Below, piece by piece: positions 1-5,869 of a stretch of 7,427 nt of DNA; positions within the stretch are counted from its first letter, which is position 1; every line of letters begins with the position of its first letter. The stretch covers positions 1 to 7,427 of the forward strand of contig JAEXCG010000163.1 of assembly GCA_023402355.1 (NCBI GenBank), written 5' to 3'. The stretch is from Bacillota bacterium (GTDB taxonomy: Bacteria; Bacillota; Clostridia; Christensenellales; Aristaeellaceae). The notes below the pieces were generated by a model. The model searched no databases, was not told the origin of the DNA, and was given only the letters and a program-made list of their open reading frames with translations. Both the position numbers and the translations under genes were made by a program.

Positions 1-1066
1 CCTGCGCCATGAACTGCTGCGGCTGCGCCAGCTTGACCTTTTCGCCCGAGGAGGAGTGCCACACGGTCATGCCCTTTTCAAACACGCCGGAGCAGATGCG
101 CATGAAGGCCAGGCGGTCGCGGTGCGCGGGGTTCATGTTGGCCTGAATCTTGAAGATGAAGCCGGTGAACGCCTCGGCGCAGGGGTCGATGGGCCCCTGA
201 TCGCTCTCGCGTGCGGAGGGCGGCGGCGTGAACTGCAAAAAGCGCTCCAGGAACGGCTCCACGCCGAAGTTGGTGATCGCGGAGCCGAAGAACATGGGCG
301 TTAGTTCGCCCGTCTGCACCTTCCCAATGTCGAACGCGTCGCCCGCCACGTCCAGCAGCTCGATCTCGTCCATCAGCCGGTCGTAGTAGGCCTTTCCCAG
401 CACCTCCGGCAGCTTCGGGTCGTCCAGGGCGATGTCCTGCTTTTCCACGCGCGCCTTGCCGTGGTCGCCCGTCTCGTAGAGCTCCACCATCTTCGTGTCG
501 CGGTGGAACACGCCCTTGAAGTCGCCGTCCACGCCGATGGGCCAGTTGACCGGGCAGGCGCGGATGCCGAGCACCTGCTCCATCTCCTCCATGAGGGCGA
601 AGGGGTCCTTGCCCGCGCGATCCATCTTGTTGACGAACGTAAAGATGGGGATGTTGCGCAGACGGCAGACCTTGAACAGCTTGATCGTCTGCGCCTCGAC
701 GCCCTTGGCGGCGTCGATCAGCATGACCGCGCTGTCTGCGGCCACGAGCACGCGGTAGGTGTCTTCCGAGAAGTCCTGGTGGCCCGGCGTGTCCAGAATG
801 TTGATGTGGAAGCCGTCGAACTCAAACTGCATCGCGGACGACGTGACCGAAATGCCGCGCTGCTTTTCGATTTCCATCCAGTCGCTGGTCGCGTGGCGCT
901 CGGCCTTGCGCGCCTTGACGGAACCCGCCTGGCGGATCGCGCCGCTGTAGAGCAGCAGCTTTTCCGTCAGCGTGGTCTTGCCGGCGTCGGGGTGAGAGAT
1001 GATGGCAAACGTCCTTCGGCGGCGAACTTCCTGTTCGAGCTGCGTTTGGACGGCATTTTCCGGCAT
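1..1066 (-). CDS. prfC: Peptide chain release factor 3 (RF3), N-terminal 355 codons, 3' end outside window
   Basis: RF3 is a ribosome-bound translational GTPase that removes RF1/RF2 after peptide release. I translated the minus strand from the ATG at 1066-1064; the frame stays open to the left edge, giving 355 of the roughly 530 residues usual for the family. The G1/P-loop HPDAGKTT is at residues 25-32, a switch I region with QRGISVTSS at 69-77, G3 DTPGH at 92-96 and G4 NKMD at 146-149. From about residue 298 the sequence enters the second, EF-Tu-like beta-barrel domain. The HPDAGKTTLTEKLLL stretch separates RF3 from EF-G, which has a different P-loop context. The start is fixed by GGAGGA at 1079-1074, about 7 nt upstream. 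The gene has its own promoter at 1106-1135 and is separated from the upstream DUF2000 gene by a terminator. No frameshift or missing motif is seen in the visible part. Confidence 0.95.
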   Translation of the reverse strand, partial: MPENAVQTQLEQEVRRRRTFAIISHPDAGKTTLTEKLLLYSGAIRQAGSVKARKAERHATSDWMEIEKQRGISVTSSAMQFEFDGFHINILDTPGHQDFSEDTYRVLVAADSAVMLIDAAKGVEAQTIKLFKVCRLRNIPIFTFVNKMDRAGKDPFALMEEMEQVLGIRACPVNWPIGVDGDFKGVFHRDTKMVELYETGDHGKARVEKQDIALDDPKLPEVLGKAYYDRLMDEIELLDVAGDAFDIGKVQTGELTPMFFGSAITNFGVEPFLERFLQFTPPPSARESDQGPIDPCAEAFTGFIFKIQANMNPAHRDRLAFMRICSGVFEKGMTVWHSSSGEKVKLAQPQQFMAQ

Positions 1067-1099
1067 AGCGTTATCCTCCGATTTTATTACAGCATATAA

Positions 1100-1116
1100 C
1101 GGTTTATTATACACCG
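1100..1116 (-). promoter_or_regulatory. Imperfect 17-nt dyad over the prfC -10 box (possible operator)
   Basis: The minus strand reads CGGTGTATAATAAACCG. Seven of the eight base pairs about the central A are complementary (pattern CGGTnTATnATAnACCG). The dyad is almost centred on the TATAAT box, where a bound repressor would block RNA polymerase. Part of the symmetry comes from the TATA-like core itself, so only the CGGT/ACCG arms are real extra evidence. No matching regulator is known from this window. Confidence 0.3.
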
Positions 1117-1135
1117 AAGCGGGGCGGCCCGTCAA
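1106..1135 (-). promoter_or_regulatory. Sigma-A-type promoter of prfC
   Basis: On the minus strand a TTGACG box (1135-1130) is followed after 18 nt by a perfect TATAAT (1111-1106). Transcription would start near 1099, giving a leader of about 33 nt that contains the prfC ribosome binding site. It lies downstream of the DUF2000 terminator, so prfC should be an independent unit. The -35 matches the consensus at five of six positions. The 18-nt spacer is slightly long but within the normal range. Confidence 0.8.
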
Positions 1136-1174
1136 TTATTCTGCACAATCGGCGGCCAAAAAACAATGCATATA

Positions 1175-1213
1175 AAGAGCGGACGAAAATTGGCCATATT
1201 TTCGTCCGCTCTT
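1175..1213 (-). terminator. Intrinsic terminator after the DUF2000 gene
   Basis: A perfect 16-bp inverted repeat (arms 1175-1190 and 1198-1213, 7-nt loop) begins 12 nt after the DUF2000 stop codon. On the minus strand the stem is preceded by an A-rich stretch and followed by a modest U-rich tail (TTTATAT). The plus-strand side has a better T-rich tail (1212-1226), so it may work in both directions, although no plus-strand gene is seen to its left. It separates DUF2000 from prfC. Confidence 0.7.
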
Positions 1214-1225
1214 CTTTTCAGTTTT

Positions 1226-1639
1226 TCACCGCAGCAGCGGCAGATTGCCCGTCAGCCGGTTCACGTGCCGGGCGTCCCCGGCGAGTCCGATGCCAAAAAA
1301 GCTGAGCGACTCCGGCGAGACCGCGCCCATCCGCTCGACGTACTCGCCGTAGACGCGGCAGCCCTGCGCCACGTCCGTAAAGTCGACGGCGAAGACCGAC
1401 TCGTCCGCCGAGGCCTTTTCCCAGATCGAAAGCAGCATCTGCGCGTCCGCGCGCAGCGCGGGCACCGGTACCGTCACGATGCCCGGGTGCGCGCCGCCCT
1501 CCGCGTCCGTAACGTCCTCCCCGATCAGCTGCCCGTAGCGCTTGCCCAGCGTCATGCCCAAGATCGCCGCGGCGTTCGCGAGCACGCCCGTCGGCAGCGA
1601 TTCGTTCAAAATGACGGCGCACTTCATCTGTGTGTCCAT
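1226..1639 (-). CDS. DUF2000 family protein, 137 aa
   Basis: This is a small, apparently soluble protein that I assign to DUF2000. Family-like features are the N-terminal beta strand MKCAVILNESLP, the small-residue helix GVLANAAAILGMTLG (residues 18-32), the GGAHPGIVTVPVPAL segment (about 48-62) and the C-terminal NRLTGNLPLLR. From memory, solved DUF2000 structures resemble the Pth2-type peptidyl-tRNA hydrolase fold, but no activity is established and I infer none here. There is no signal peptide or membrane segment. The ATG at 1639 is preferred over the in-frame ATG at 1627 because AAAGGGG lies 9 nt upstream of it, while the inner ATG has no ribosome binding site. It has its own extended -10 promoter (1694-1702) and a terminator (1175-1213), so it is probably monocistronic. 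It follows the ABC permease gene, but a hairpin separates the two. Confidence 0.8.
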   Translation of the reverse strand: MDTQMKCAVILNESLPTGVLANAAAILGMTLGKRYGQLIGEDVTDAEGGAHPGIVTVPVPALRADAQMLLSIWEKASADESVFAVDFTDVAQGCRVYGEYVERMGAVSPESLSFFGIGLAGDARHVNRLTGNLPLLR

Positions 1640-1693
1640 TCTATCTGTCCCCTTTCGCCCCGCACGGGCGTCGTGATTTGCGCAAGTGGGGCC

Positions 1694-1702
1694 AGTATAG
1701 CA
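1694..1702 (-). promoter_or_regulatory. Extended -10 promoter of the DUF2000 gene
   Basis: The minus strand carries TGCTATACT, a TGn extended -10 motif joined to a near-consensus TATACT (1699-1694). No good -35 box is found 16-18 nt upstream, which fits an extended -10 promoter. A six-A run (1740-1735) lies where an UP-element would sit. Transcription would start near 1687, giving a leader of about 48 nt. Confidence 0.55.
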
Positions 1703-1748
1703 CGATGCGCGCGGCTTTTCTTGAACGATGGTGCTTTTTTGAAAGGCA

Positions 1749-1782
1749 GCGCCCCCGTCGCGCTTTCACGCGTCGGGGGCGC
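1749..1782 (-). terminator. GC-rich hairpin after the ABC permease gene, probable terminator
   Basis: The arms 1749-1762 and 1769-1782 pair over 14 positions with one T-T mismatch, around a 6-nt loop. The hairpin begins 26 nt after the permease stop codon, where an operon terminator is expected. The tail on the minus strand is only TGCCTTTC, so the U-tract is poor. Termination may be partial, with read-through into the DUF2000 gene possible. Confidence 0.5.
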
Positions 1783-1808
1783 CGCTATTCCGTCTCGTTC
1801 GCGCCGCC

Positions 1809-3464
1809 TCACATGGTGATGTCCTTCTTGCCGCTGACCTTGAAGAAGACCGCGAGCGCGATCACCGTGGAGAAGGTCAGGATGGAGGAGATCGCCGAGG
1901 CGATGCCGTCGTTGCCGCGGATGATCTGCGAATAGATTTCCAGCGTCATGGTCTTGGTGTTCGTCGTGTACAGGATGATGGAGGTCGAAAGCTCCGTGAT
2001 GATCGCGATCCAACTGAGGATCGCGCCGGAGATGACGCCGGGCATCATCATGGGCACCGTCACCTTGAAAAACGTCTTCATGTTCGACGCGCCCAGGCTG
2101 ATGGACGCCTCCTCGATCGAGGGGCTGATCTGGTGCAGGATCGCCGAGGACGAGCGCACCGTGTAGGGCAGACGCCGGATCGTGAAGGAGAGCACCATGA
2201 TGAAGGCCGTGCCGCTGAGCAGCAGGGGCCTGTGGCTGAATGTCATCAGGAGCGCGATGCCCAGCACCGAGCCCGCGACGGTCTCCGGGAACATGCTGAT
2301 CACGTCCAGCGAGTTGTTGAGCGCGTTGCGCCTGCGCACGACCACGTAGGCGATCAGCACGGCGATGAGGACGATCGCCACGATGGAGATGAAGCTGAGC
2401 ACGTAGGTATTCACGATGGAGCGCCCGACGGTCGTGAACGCCTCCTTGTAGCTGCCCAGCCAGTAGCCCTCGACGAACAGCTTGCCGCTGGTCTTCCTGA
2501 AGGAGGAGTAGATGACGTAGAGCTGGGGCATCATGGCCACGAACACCAGCAGATAGCAGTACAGGTGCGCCAGCACGTTCGGCAGGCCCCTCAGCTGCCT
2601 GGGCTCGATGGGGTGCAGGGCGCTCATGGTGAACTGCTTGCGGTTGACGACCAGCTTCTGAATGAGGAAGACGCTGGTCGTGATGATGACCGCGATGATG
2701 GAAATCGCCGCCGCGAGGCCGTCGTTGGAGCCCGTCTCGCTCATGAACTCGTTGTACACCAGCACCGGCAGCGTGTTGTAGCCCTCGCCGATGAGGCGCG
2801 GCGTGCCGTAATCCGCAAACGTGCGCATGAAGACCATCAGCGCGCCCGCGAGCAGGGTCGGAAGGATCAGCGGCAGCACGACCTTGAACATCTTGCGAAG
2901 CCCGGTGCAGCCCATGGACTCCGAGGCCTCGATCAGGGAATTGTCCATGTTCTTGAACGCGCCGGAGACGAACATGAACACCAGCGAGTAGAGCTGCAGC
3001 GACATGACGATGACGATGCCGTTAAAGCCGTAGATGTCCGGCAGGGTGAAGCCCAGAAATTCCTTAAAGACGTTGGTGACGCTGCCGTTGCGCCCGAACA
3101 GCATGATCCACGAGTACGCGCCGATGAAGGGCGCGGACATGGAGCTGATGAGCACCAGGATCTCCAGCACGCCCTTGCCGCGAATCTTGAAGACCGACAT
3201 GATGTACGCCAGGGGCGTGGCCAGCAGCACGGAGAAGAAGGTCACCGCCAGCGTCACCTTAAAGCTGTTGCCCATCGCGCGCAGGTAGTACTTCTTGGAG
3301 AAGATGCGCGCGAAGTTTTCCATGGAGAACGCGCCCTCGCCGCTCATGAAGCTGCGCGAAAGCAGCGTGATCAGCGGGTAGAGCAGGAAGATCGCGTAAA
3401 AGACCAGCGCGGTGACGGTCACGACCGTCCACACGTCGCGCCGGGCCCTCCTTTTAGTTTGCAT
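1809..3464 (-). CDS. ABC importer permease, fused two-domain FbpB/AfuB type, 551 aa
   Basis: This integral membrane protein should form the whole translocation channel of the importer encoded by this operon. A basic N-terminus (KRRARR, residues 4-9) precedes the first hydrophobic helix at about 11-36. Two binding-protein-dependent permease domains follow in one chain, as in ferric, hexose-phosphate and 2-aminoethylphosphonate systems of this superfamily. Each has an EAA coupling loop that docks on the ATPase: EASESMGCTGLRKMFKVVLP at 179-198, and a second beginning EEASISLGASNMKTFFK at 451-467. About twelve membrane helices are expected, with the domain junction near residues 270-300. The length is typical of the fused form. 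The ATG at 3464 overlaps the end of the ATPase gene by 11 nt and has a G-rich site (GGGGGTGG) just upstream, which suggests translational coupling and equal dosage. Both domains look intact. The permease alone does not reveal the substrate. Confidence 0.94.
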   Translation of the reverse strand: MQTKRRARRDVWTVVTVTALVFYAIFLLYPLITLLSRSFMSGEGAFSMENFARIFSKKYYLRAMGNSFKVTLAVTFFSVLLATPLAYIMSVFKIRGKGVLEILVLISSMSAPFIGAYSWIMLFGRNGSVTNVFKEFLGFTLPDIYGFNGIVIVMSLQLYSLVFMFVSGAFKNMDNSLIEASESMGCTGLRKMFKVVLPLILPTLLAGALMVFMRTFADYGTPRLIGEGYNTLPVLVYNEFMSETGSNDGLAAAISIIAVIITTSVFLIQKLVVNRKQFTMSALHPIEPRQLRGLPNVLAHLYCYLLVFVAMMPQLYVIYSSFRKTSGKLFVEGYWLGSYKEAFTTVGRSIVNTYVLSFISIVAIVLIAVLIAYVVVRRRNALNNSLDVISMFPETVAGSVLGIALLMTFSHRPLLLSGTAFIMVLSFTIRRLPYTVRSSSAILHQISPSIEEASISLGASNMKTFFKVTVPMMMPGVISGAILSWIAIITELSTSIILYTTNTKTMTLEIYSQIIRGNDGIASAISSILTFSTVIALAVFFKVSGKKDITM

Positions 3465-4560
3465 CGTTCACCACCCCCGCCGTGAGGTTCTCGTCGCCCT
3501 CCGCGTTGAAGACGTTGACCTTGGAGAGCTTGAGTCCCAGCGAAACGTGCGTGCCGTTTTCAAGAATGTTGTCGATGGAAGATTCCTCGATGATTTCGAC
3601 CATGGAGCCGTCGAAGAGCTTGACGAAGTACGTCGTGTTGAGCCCCAGGAACACGCTGGAGACGATGGTGCCGTCCACGCCGTGTCCGTCCGTCGCGATG
3701 GTGAACTCTTCCGGGCGCACGCTGACGACGACCTCCTGCTCGCGCCGGCAGTCCTCGCGCAGCCCCGCGTAGGGCGTCGTGAACCCGTTGCCGAACGTGA
3801 GGTGCGGCTCGCCGCCCTTGAGCGTGAGCTTCGCGCCCAGGCGGTTGGAGCGGCCGATGAAGCCCGCGACGAACAGGTTCGCCGGGCGCTGGTAGATGTT
3901 CTTGGGCGTGCCGACGTGCTGAATGACGCCCGCGTTCATGACCGCGATGCGGTCGGAGACGGCCATGGCCTCCTCCTGGTCGTGCGTCACGTAGATCGTG
4001 GTGATACCCACGTCGTTTTGGATCATCTTGATGGCGTTGCGCATCTCGATGCGCAGCTTCGCGTCCAGATTGGAGAGCGGTTCGTCCATCAGCAGCACGC
4101 TGGGATGGATGACGATCGCGCGGGCCAGCGCGACGCGCTGCTGCTGGCCGCCGGAGAGCCTGTCGGGCATGCGGTCCTGATACTCGGTGATCTTGACGGT
4201 CTCCAAGATCTCGTCCACGCGGCGCTTGATCTCGTCCTTGGGTACTTTGCGGTTCTCAAGGCCGAAAGCGACGTTCTGGCGCACGTTCATGTGCGGAAAG
4301 ACCGCGTAGTTCTGAAACACCATGCCGATGTTTCGCTTGGCCGGCGGCATGTCGTTGATGACGTCCTTGTCGAACGAGATCGTGCCGCCCTCGATGGAGT
4401 TAAAGCCCGCCACCATGCGCAGCAGCGTCGTCTTGCCGCAGCCGGACGGCCCCAGCAGCGTGAAGAACTCGCCGTCGCGCACGTTCAGCGAAAGGTCGGG
4501 AATGATGGTGTTGTCGCCGTACTTCTTGACGACATGCTGAAAGGCGATGGAAACGCTCAA
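3454..4560 (-). CDS. ABC importer ATPase, FbpC/PotA-like with C-terminal TOBE region, 368 aa
   Basis: This cytoplasmic ATPase would dimerise and power the two-domain permease encoded just downstream. All nucleotide-binding elements are present: Walker A GPSGCGKT (residues 37-44), Q-loop Gln in VFQN (Q83), signature LSGGQQQRVALARA (135-148), Walker B VLLMDEP (155-161) with catalytic Glu160, D-loop SNLD (163-166) and switch His193 in VTHD. Residues from about 240 to 350 form the regulatory TOBE-type extension found in the PotA, MalK and FbpC group, including the typical VRPEEF (281-286). The frame begins with TTG at 4560-4558. The run GGGGGGA ending 6 nt upstream acts as ribosome binding site, no in-frame ATG gives a full N-terminal strand, and the predicted MSVSIAFQHVVKKYGD start fits the family. 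It lies 82 nt after the binding-protein gene, with a hairpin between them, and overlaps the permease start by 11 nt. Confidence 0.95.
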   Translation of the reverse strand: MSVSIAFQHVVKKYGDNTIIPDLSLNVRDGEFFTLLGPSGCGKTTLLRMVAGFNSIEGGTISFDKDVINDMPPAKRNIGMVFQNYAVFPHMNVRQNVAFGLENRKVPKDEIKRRVDEILETVKITEYQDRMPDRLSGGQQQRVALARAIVIHPSVLLMDEPLSNLDAKLRIEMRNAIKMIQNDVGITTIYVTHDQEEAMAVSDRIAVMNAGVIQHVGTPKNIYQRPANLFVAGFIGRSNRLGAKLTLKGGEPHLTFGNGFTTPYAGLREDCRREQEVVVSVRPEEFTIATDGHGVDGTIVSSVFLGLNTTYFVKLFDGSMVEIIEESSIDNILENGTHVSLGLKLSKVNVFNAEGDENLTAGVVNDAN

Positions 4561-4596
4561 CTGTATTCCCCCCGTTTTTGCTTTCTGGAAAGGAAA

Positions 4597-4619
4597 GGGC
4601 GTGCCCCGTGGACACGCCC
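4597..4619 (-). terminator. Intercistronic hairpin between binding-protein and ATPase genes
   Basis: A perfect 7-bp GC-rich stem (4597-4603 with 4613-4619, 9-nt loop) is followed on the minus strand by TTTCCTTTCC. It starts 23 nt after the binding-protein stop codon. The position and interrupted U-tract suggest a partial terminator or mRNA 3'-end stabiliser. Such elements are common after binding-protein genes and keep that protein in excess over the membrane and ATPase parts. That role is inferred, not shown. Confidence 0.55.
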
Positions 4620-4642
4620 GAAACAGGCCGCTTGATGTTGCC

Positions 4643-5644
4643 TCAGATGTCCATGATGACGTCCTGAATCTTATCCTTGATTTCAGACGTGTGGGACGTG
4701 ACGTAGTCGGAATCCTCGAAGATCAGGTGGATCTCGCTCATCGGCGTCATGAACTCGTTGCCCGCGTTCACCTCGCGGATGGGGCGGCTGGTGGTGTTCT
4801 CGGCCAGGAAGACCTGCGCTTCCTCGGAGAGCATGAAGTCCACGAACGCCTTGGCGCTGTCGAGGTTCTTGCAGTTCTTGACGATGCCGATCTGCGCGGG
4901 CAGGAACACGGTGCCCTCGACCGGGTAGATGATCTTGATATTGGTGGCGCCGCTCTTGAGCAGCGTGACGCAGGGGTCTTCATAGGTCAGGCCCACGACG
5001 TACTCGCCGTTCTGCACGCCCTTGTACACCGCGCTGGAAGAGCTGGTGATCTTGCCGTTGACGTTGGTGTACAGGTCCTTGACGTACTGCCACGCCTCGT
5101 CGGACTCGTAGCCGCCCATCGCCAGCAGCATGTTGGTCACCTGGCAGAAAGCGGAGGAGGAGTTCACCGGGTCGGCGGAGACGATCTTGTCCTTGAGCTC
5201 GGGCTGCAGCAGGTCCTTGTAGCCGTTCACTTCGATGCCCAGCTCGGCCAGCAGGTCGGTGTTGACCAGCAGCACGGAGCCGTCCACGGTGTAGTTGGTG
5301 CAGTAGCCCAGCTTGTTCTGGTATTCGGCCATGAGGTTCTTGTCCTCGGGGGAGTAATAATCCTGGAACAGGTCCTTGTTGGCCACGTAGTTGGCCAGCG
5401 AGCCGCCGTACATGAGGTCGAAGGTCGGGTTTTCAAGCTCGTTGGCGATGCGCTTCATGCAGTCGCCGGAGCCCATGGACTCCACGGTGACCTTGATGCC
5501 CGTCTTCTCCTCAAACGTGGGGATGATGGACAGCAGGCCGTCGCTGTTCGGCGAGCAGATGGTCAGCTCGCCCTCCGCCAGGGCCGCGCCCGTCATGCCG
5601 AGCACCAGCAGAGCCGCTACGAGCAGGGAAAGAAACTTTTTCAT
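4643..5644 (-). CDS. ABC importer extracellular solute-binding protein, AfuA/FbpA-like (COG1840-type), 333 aa
   Basis: This exported protein should capture the substrate and deliver it to the permease/ATPase encoded downstream. Residues 1-23 form a signal peptide (MKK, a hydrophobic core, then ALA before Glu24) with no lipobox cysteine, so signal peptidase I cleavage is expected. The mature part starts with the strand GELTICSPNSDGLL and then TFEEKTGIKVTVESMGSG, the usual N-lobe of this superfamily. DLMYGGS (76-82), SADPVNSSSAF (156-166), GEYVVGLTYEDP (213-224) and GTVFLPAQIGIVKNCKN (244-260) follow in the family order. The Tyr-Tyr iron ligands of FbpA-like proteins appear replaced by Tyr221-Glu222, so iron is doubtful; hexose phosphates or phosphonates are possible alternatives. 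There are six cysteines in the mature chain. The ATG at 5644 has GGAGG 9 nt upstream and begins the signal peptide. A longer in-frame start at 5737 would run through the promoter and is rejected. Confidence 0.92.
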   Translation of the reverse strand: MKKFLSLLVAALLVLGMTGAALAEGELTICSPNSDGLLSIIPTFEEKTGIKVTVESMGSGDCMKRIANELENPTFDLMYGGSLANYVANKDLFQDYYSPEDKNLMAEYQNKLGYCTNYTVDGSVLLVNTDLLAELGIEVNGYKDLLQPELKDKIVSADPVNSSSAFCQVTNMLLAMGGYESDEAWQYVKDLYTNVNGKITSSSSAVYKGVQNGEYVVGLTYEDPCVTLLKSGATNIKIIYPVEGTVFLPAQIGIVKNCKNLDSAKAFVDFMLSEEAQVFLAENTTSRPIREVNAGNEFMTPMSEIHLIFEDSDYVTSHTSEIKDKIQDVIMDI

Positions 5645-5672
5645 TGCGAAACGCCTCCAGTTCTTTTTGTCC

Positions 5673-5696
5673 GGAACCGATAAATCCTTCGGTTCC
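5673..5696 (-). promoter_or_regulatory. 5'-leader hairpin of the ABC importer operon
   Basis: A perfect 8-bp inverted repeat (GGAACCGA / TCGGTTCC, arms 5689-5696 and 5673-5680, 8-nt loop) lies between the predicted transcription start (about 5701) and the ribosome binding site (5658-5654). It would fold within a few nucleotides of the mRNA 5' end. It could protect the transcript from decay or, as DNA, bind a dimeric regulator just downstream of the start site. It is too small for a known riboswitch class, and none is recognised. Confidence 0.5.
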
Positions 5697-5707
5697 CATC
5701 TGTCATT

Positions 5708-5737
5708 ATTATATAGTCCCCATCCAGAAAAAAGCAA
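5708..5737 (-). promoter_or_regulatory. Promoter of the ABC importer operon
   Basis: A perfect TATAAT (minus strand 5713-5708) is preceded after 18 nt by TTGCTT (5737-5732), a weak -35 that keeps the TTG. Transcription would start near 5701, with a leader of about 57 nt. Only the -10 is strong, so activator help is plausible. No convincing Fur box overlaps it. This is the only good promoter seen ahead of the three importer genes. Confidence 0.65.
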
Positions 5738-5787
5738 TCAAAACGATGTAGGGCATTTCTGCAACATTGTGGAGGATTCTGCTATCG

Positions 5788-5806
5788 GGGGGCGAAACGC
5801 GCCCCC
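5788..5806. repeat. Short GC-rich inverted repeat upstream of the importer promoter
   Basis: GGGGGCG and CGCCCCC form a 7-bp stem with a 5-nt loop. Neither side has a T-run, so it is not a convincing terminator by itself. It lies between the VanW terminator and the importer promoter. Its role is unknown and it may be chance in GC-rich DNA. Confidence 0.3.
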
Positions 5807-5830
5807 TTGCGGCCCCAGGCAGACAAAAAG

Positions 5831-5852
5831 GCCGCAGGAACGTCCCTGCGGC
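5831..5852 (-). terminator. Intrinsic terminator after the VanW-domain gene, probably bidirectional
   Basis: An 8-bp perfect stem GCCGCAGG/CCTGCGGC with a 6-nt loop begins 17 nt after the VanW stop codon. On the minus strand it is followed by CTTTTTG and on the plus strand by GCTTTTTC, so it has T-runs on both sides. It should insulate the VanW gene from the importer operon. Confidence 0.87.
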
Positions 5853-5869
5853 GCTTTTTCTGATGGCGT

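Noticed and set aside
461..1099. 212-codon plus-strand open frame opposite prfC
   Set aside because: The minus strand here encodes RF3 with all GTPase motifs; the plus-strand frame even runs through the prfC start region.
2133..3485. 450-codon plus-strand open frame opposite the permease gene
   Set aside because: It lies antisense to a well-supported membrane protein. Its translation is a low-complexity mix of His, Arg, Asp, Glu, Gln and Val with no domain, as expected from GC-rich antisense sequence.
3412..4635. 407-codon plus-strand open frame opposite the ATPase gene
   Set aside because: It mirrors a gene with every ABC ATPase motif and shows the same antisense composition, with no recognisable domain.
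4547..5683. 378-codon plus-strand open frame opposite the binding-protein gene
   Set aside because: It covers the minus-strand binding-protein gene, has His/Asp/Val/Leu-rich antisense composition and no ribosome binding site of note.
5700..5718. Possible Fur box at the importer promoter
   Set aside because: The ATAATGA stretch resembles half a Fur site, but there is no inverted second half, so iron control is not supported by sequence.
5645..5737. 31-residue N-terminal extension of the binding protein
   Set aside because: It would place coding sequence over the TATAAT promoter and leader hairpin and put residues ahead of a textbook signal peptide; the ATG at 5644 has a GGAGG site.
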